This document shows, in pieces, positions 5,402 to 7,058 of a DNA stretch of 7,058 bases (position 1 is its first letter; each line of letters begins with the position of its first letter). This stretch comes from Candidatus Saccharimonadota bacterium (GTDB lineage Bacteria; Patescibacteriota; Saccharimonadia; Saccharimonadales; Saccharimonadaceae): NCBI GenBank assembly GCA_017515925.1, contig JAFWEB010000088.1, positions 1-7,058 on the forward strand, written 5' to 3'. A program made the position numbers and the translations under genes. Below the pieces are notes generated by a model that was not told the DNA's origin, ran no database searches, and saw only the letters and a program-made list of their open reading frames with translations.

Positions 5402-7030
5402 TTAAATCACGCGAGATACTTCTTCGAGTGTGGTTTCGCCCTTCAATGCGGCGATTAAACCTTTTTGTTCAAGTGTCAGCATGCCATTTTCTTTGGCGGC
5501 TTTTTCTATCGCGGATGTATTGATATCAGTCACATCACCACGGATGAACTCTTGGATTTTTTCTGAGACGATTAATTGCTCCATGATCACAGTGCGGCCC
5601 TTGTAGCCAAATGGCACATCTTCGGTTTCTACTGGCTGGTAGAGTGTGATATTATTCAAATCTACACCATGCTTTGCCAAGGTTTCTGGTGACACCCCCT
5701 CGAATGCTTTTCTAATATATTTGACCGTAGCTTCATCTGGCTGGTATGGTTTTTTGGTATCAGCCAGTTTTCTGACCAAGCGCTGGGCAATTACCAAGCG
5801 GACAGATGATGAGAAAATTGGATTTGTACCGATCATATCAATCATACGAGCAAATGCTGCGGAAGTTGAGTTAGCGTGGAATGATGAGAGCACTAAGTGA
5901 CCGGTGATAGATGCTTGGATGGCAGTCTTAGCAGTATCAGCATCGCGAATCTCACCAACCATCACGACATCTGGGTCTAGACGTAGGACCGAGCGAAGGC
6001 CATCGGCAAACGATCCACCCTCGGTAGTATTGATCGGAATCTGGGAAATGCCAGTAATGCCATACTCGATTGGATCCTCTAGAGTGATAATTTTGCGGTC
6101 TGTGGTATTAAGTGCATTGATAATTGAATAGAGTGTAGTAGATTTACCAGAACCAGTAGGGCCCACCATCAAGACTAGGCCGCGTGGGTGAGAGATTACT
6201 TCGTCAACCTCAGCACGCTCCTCTTCGCCAAGGCCTAGCAAATCTAGATTGAGCAATGTCTCGTCAAAATTGAACAAACGAAGCACTGCATCTTGACCAT
6301 ACATGGTAGGAATCATCTCGACACGGATGTTGAGCAAGTGCGTGGTGCCGTCGCGGTAAATATCCATCTGCATGTGGCCGGACTGTGGAGTGCGAGCTGC
6401 AGTGGATACATTTGCTCTGGAGCTAAGTTCGCCCATAAATACACGGTAACGATCTTTGTTAATCGTAGCAACTGGATGAAGAAGACCATCTACACGCATA
6501 CGTAAACGAATTGAATCGCGCATATTCTCGATGTGGATATCGGATGCACCGAGCTTGTCAGCCTGGTCTAGAAGATAATCAAAAACTTTGTCGGTAGAGA
6601 CTTCGTTCAATACTTTGCTCACGCTGGCTAGAGTCTCGGAATCGCCCTCGCCGGCAATAGTGATGTCGTCGTATTCGGTTTCCTGTGGCGGATCATAGCG
6701 CAAAATGAAAACCTTGTATGCGGAATCGGAAATCAAGAAGAAATTAACTCTCTCGCCACGATCGGAATATTCCTTGCCCTTGGCATCGATGATACTACGT
6801 GGAGTCTGGCTAGTCACCATAAATTGGAAACGTTCACCATCGCCGCCCTTTTGGAGTGGAATCATGAAATACTTATGCATATCCTGCTTTGTCATCAAAT
6901 TATCAACAAGCGGGATGTCTTTTTCAAAATTGCGAGTATCTAGATATGGGAGGCCTAACAACCTAGCACGGGTCGCGGTAGCTTCTTCTTCGTTCGCTCG
7001 CCTTTTTCTTTGTATTTCTTGCTCATCCAT
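5402..7030 (-). CDS. pilB: Type IV pilus assembly / type II secretion ATPase, PilB/GspE family
   Basis: This 542-residue hexameric motor ATPase would power pilus extension or pseudopilus assembly at the inner membrane. An N-terminal region of about 135 residues with weak similarity to the family N-domain leads into VFDYLLDQADKLGASDIHIE (149-168) and RMRVDGLLH (177-185). Then come Walker A GPTGSGKST (290-298), the Asp box ITLEDPIEYGI (315-325), Walker B LRLDPDVVMVGEIRD (349-363) and the His box TGHLVLSSFHAN (376-387). All catalytic motifs are intact. The zinc tetracysteine usual in PilB/GspE is absent: RLVRKLADTKKPY (417-429) and the stretch before FGYKGRT (474-480) have no Cys. The IRVD-type strand and the lack of adjacent pilT features favour PilB/GspE over PilT, but pilus and secretion roles cannot be separated without the neighbours. 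The start at 7030 is next to a -10 element, predicting a leaderless message. Confidence 0.93.
   Translation of the reverse strand: MDEQEIQRKRRANEEEATATRARLLGLPYLDTRNFEKDIPLVDNLMTKQDMHKYFMIPLQKGGDGERFQFMVTSQTPRSIIDAKGKEYSDRGERVNFFLISDSAYKVFILRYDPPQETEYDDITIAGEGDSETLASVSKVLNEVSTDKVFDYLLDQADKLGASDIHIENMRDSIRLRMRVDGLLHPVATINKDRYRVFMGELSSRANVSTAARTPQSGHMQMDIYRDGTTHLLNIRVEMIPTMYGQDAVLRLFNFDETLLNLDLLGLGEEERAEVDEVISHPRGLVLMVGPTGSGKSTTLYSIINALNTTDRKIITLEDPIEYGITGISQIPINTTEGGSFADGLRSVLRLDPDVVMVGEIRDADTAKTAIQASITGHLVLSSFHANSTSAAFARMIDMIGTNPIFSSSVRLVIAQRLVRKLADTKKPYQPDEATVKYIRKAFEGVSPETLAKHGVDLNNITLYQPVETEDVPFGYKGRTVIMEQLIVSEKIQEFIRGDVTDINTSAIEKAAKENGMLTLEQKGLIAALKGETTLEEVSRVI
5432..5466 (+). terminator. 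Candidate intrinsic terminator of tsaE-tsaB inside the convergent pilB gene
   Basis: GGTTTCGCC (5432-5440), a 9-nt loop, then GGCG (5450-5453), a 3-nt bulge ATT and AAACC (5457-5461) can form a 9-bp stem, followed directly by TTTTT (5462-5466). It starts 31 nt after the tsaB stop, in the expected place. It overlaps the 3' coding part of pilB, so part of the sequence is set by protein coding and the match may be chance. Confidence 0.45.
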
Positions 7031-7038
7031 TTCGTTTA

Positions 7039-7047
7039 ATTATAGCA
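7039..7047 (-). promoter_or_regulatory. Extended -10 promoter element of pilB
   Basis: On the - strand TGCTATAAT (7047-7039) is a TGn extended -10 with a perfect TATAAT. Only 8 nt (TAAACGAA) separate it from the ATG at 7030, so the transcript would have a leader of 0-3 nt. No Shine-Dalgarno is present. The -35 position lies beyond the right edge of the window. Confidence 0.65.
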
Positions 7048-7058
7048 TAAACATTTTG

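Overview
The window looks like a piece of a Candidate Phyla Radiation (Patescibacteria) genome, most likely a Saccharibacteria (TM7) relative. This rests on gene content and protein style, not on a marker gene. It carries a compact ribonuclease Y, a strongly shortened TsaB, a PilB/GspE-type ATPase without zinc-binding cysteines, single-pass surface proteins of unknown family, and very tight gene packing. TGA is used as a stop (tsaE ends in TGA), which argues against the UGA=Gly code of Gracilibacteria/Absconditabacteria. No rRNA, tRNA, CRISPR array, insertion sequence or phage gene was seen.

Layout from left to right. Positions 1-102 may hold the last 33 codons of a + strand gene entering from outside. 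On the - strand follows a three-gene block read right to left: rny (3370-1853), a TVP38/TMEM64-family membrane protein overlapping its end by 11 bp (1863-1060), and a signal-anchored surface protein (1050-121). Upstream of rny is a separate - strand gene for a proline-rich single-pass membrane protein (4449-3484). A 131-bp divergent region (4450-4580) carries two back-to-back promoters. It drives that gene to the left and, on the + strand, tsaE and tsaB (4581-5401), which overlap by ATGA and belong to the t6A37 tRNA modification pathway. tsaB meets, end to end with no spacer, the type IV pilus / type II secretion ATPase gene (7030-5402, - strand), whose promoter lies at the right edge.

The genes cover separate tasks: RNA decay at the membrane (rny), tRNA t6A synthesis (tsaE, tsaB), pilus or secretion motor (pilB), and cell envelope (three membrane proteins). 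The most notable signals are regulatory and architectural. Three genes (tsaE, pilB, the surface protein) have a -10 element only 6-8 nt before the ATG and no Shine-Dalgarno, which predicts leaderless mRNAs. tsaB, rny and the proline-rich protein have a normal Shine-Dalgarno. rny has a perfect 8-bp hairpin in its 5' leader just before the ribosome-binding site. TsaB appears to be an N-terminal lobe joined directly to the usual C-terminal tail. Candidate terminators lie inside the opposing gene at both convergent junctions. I see no clear new multi-gene system; the window is mostly core genes in a reduced genome.
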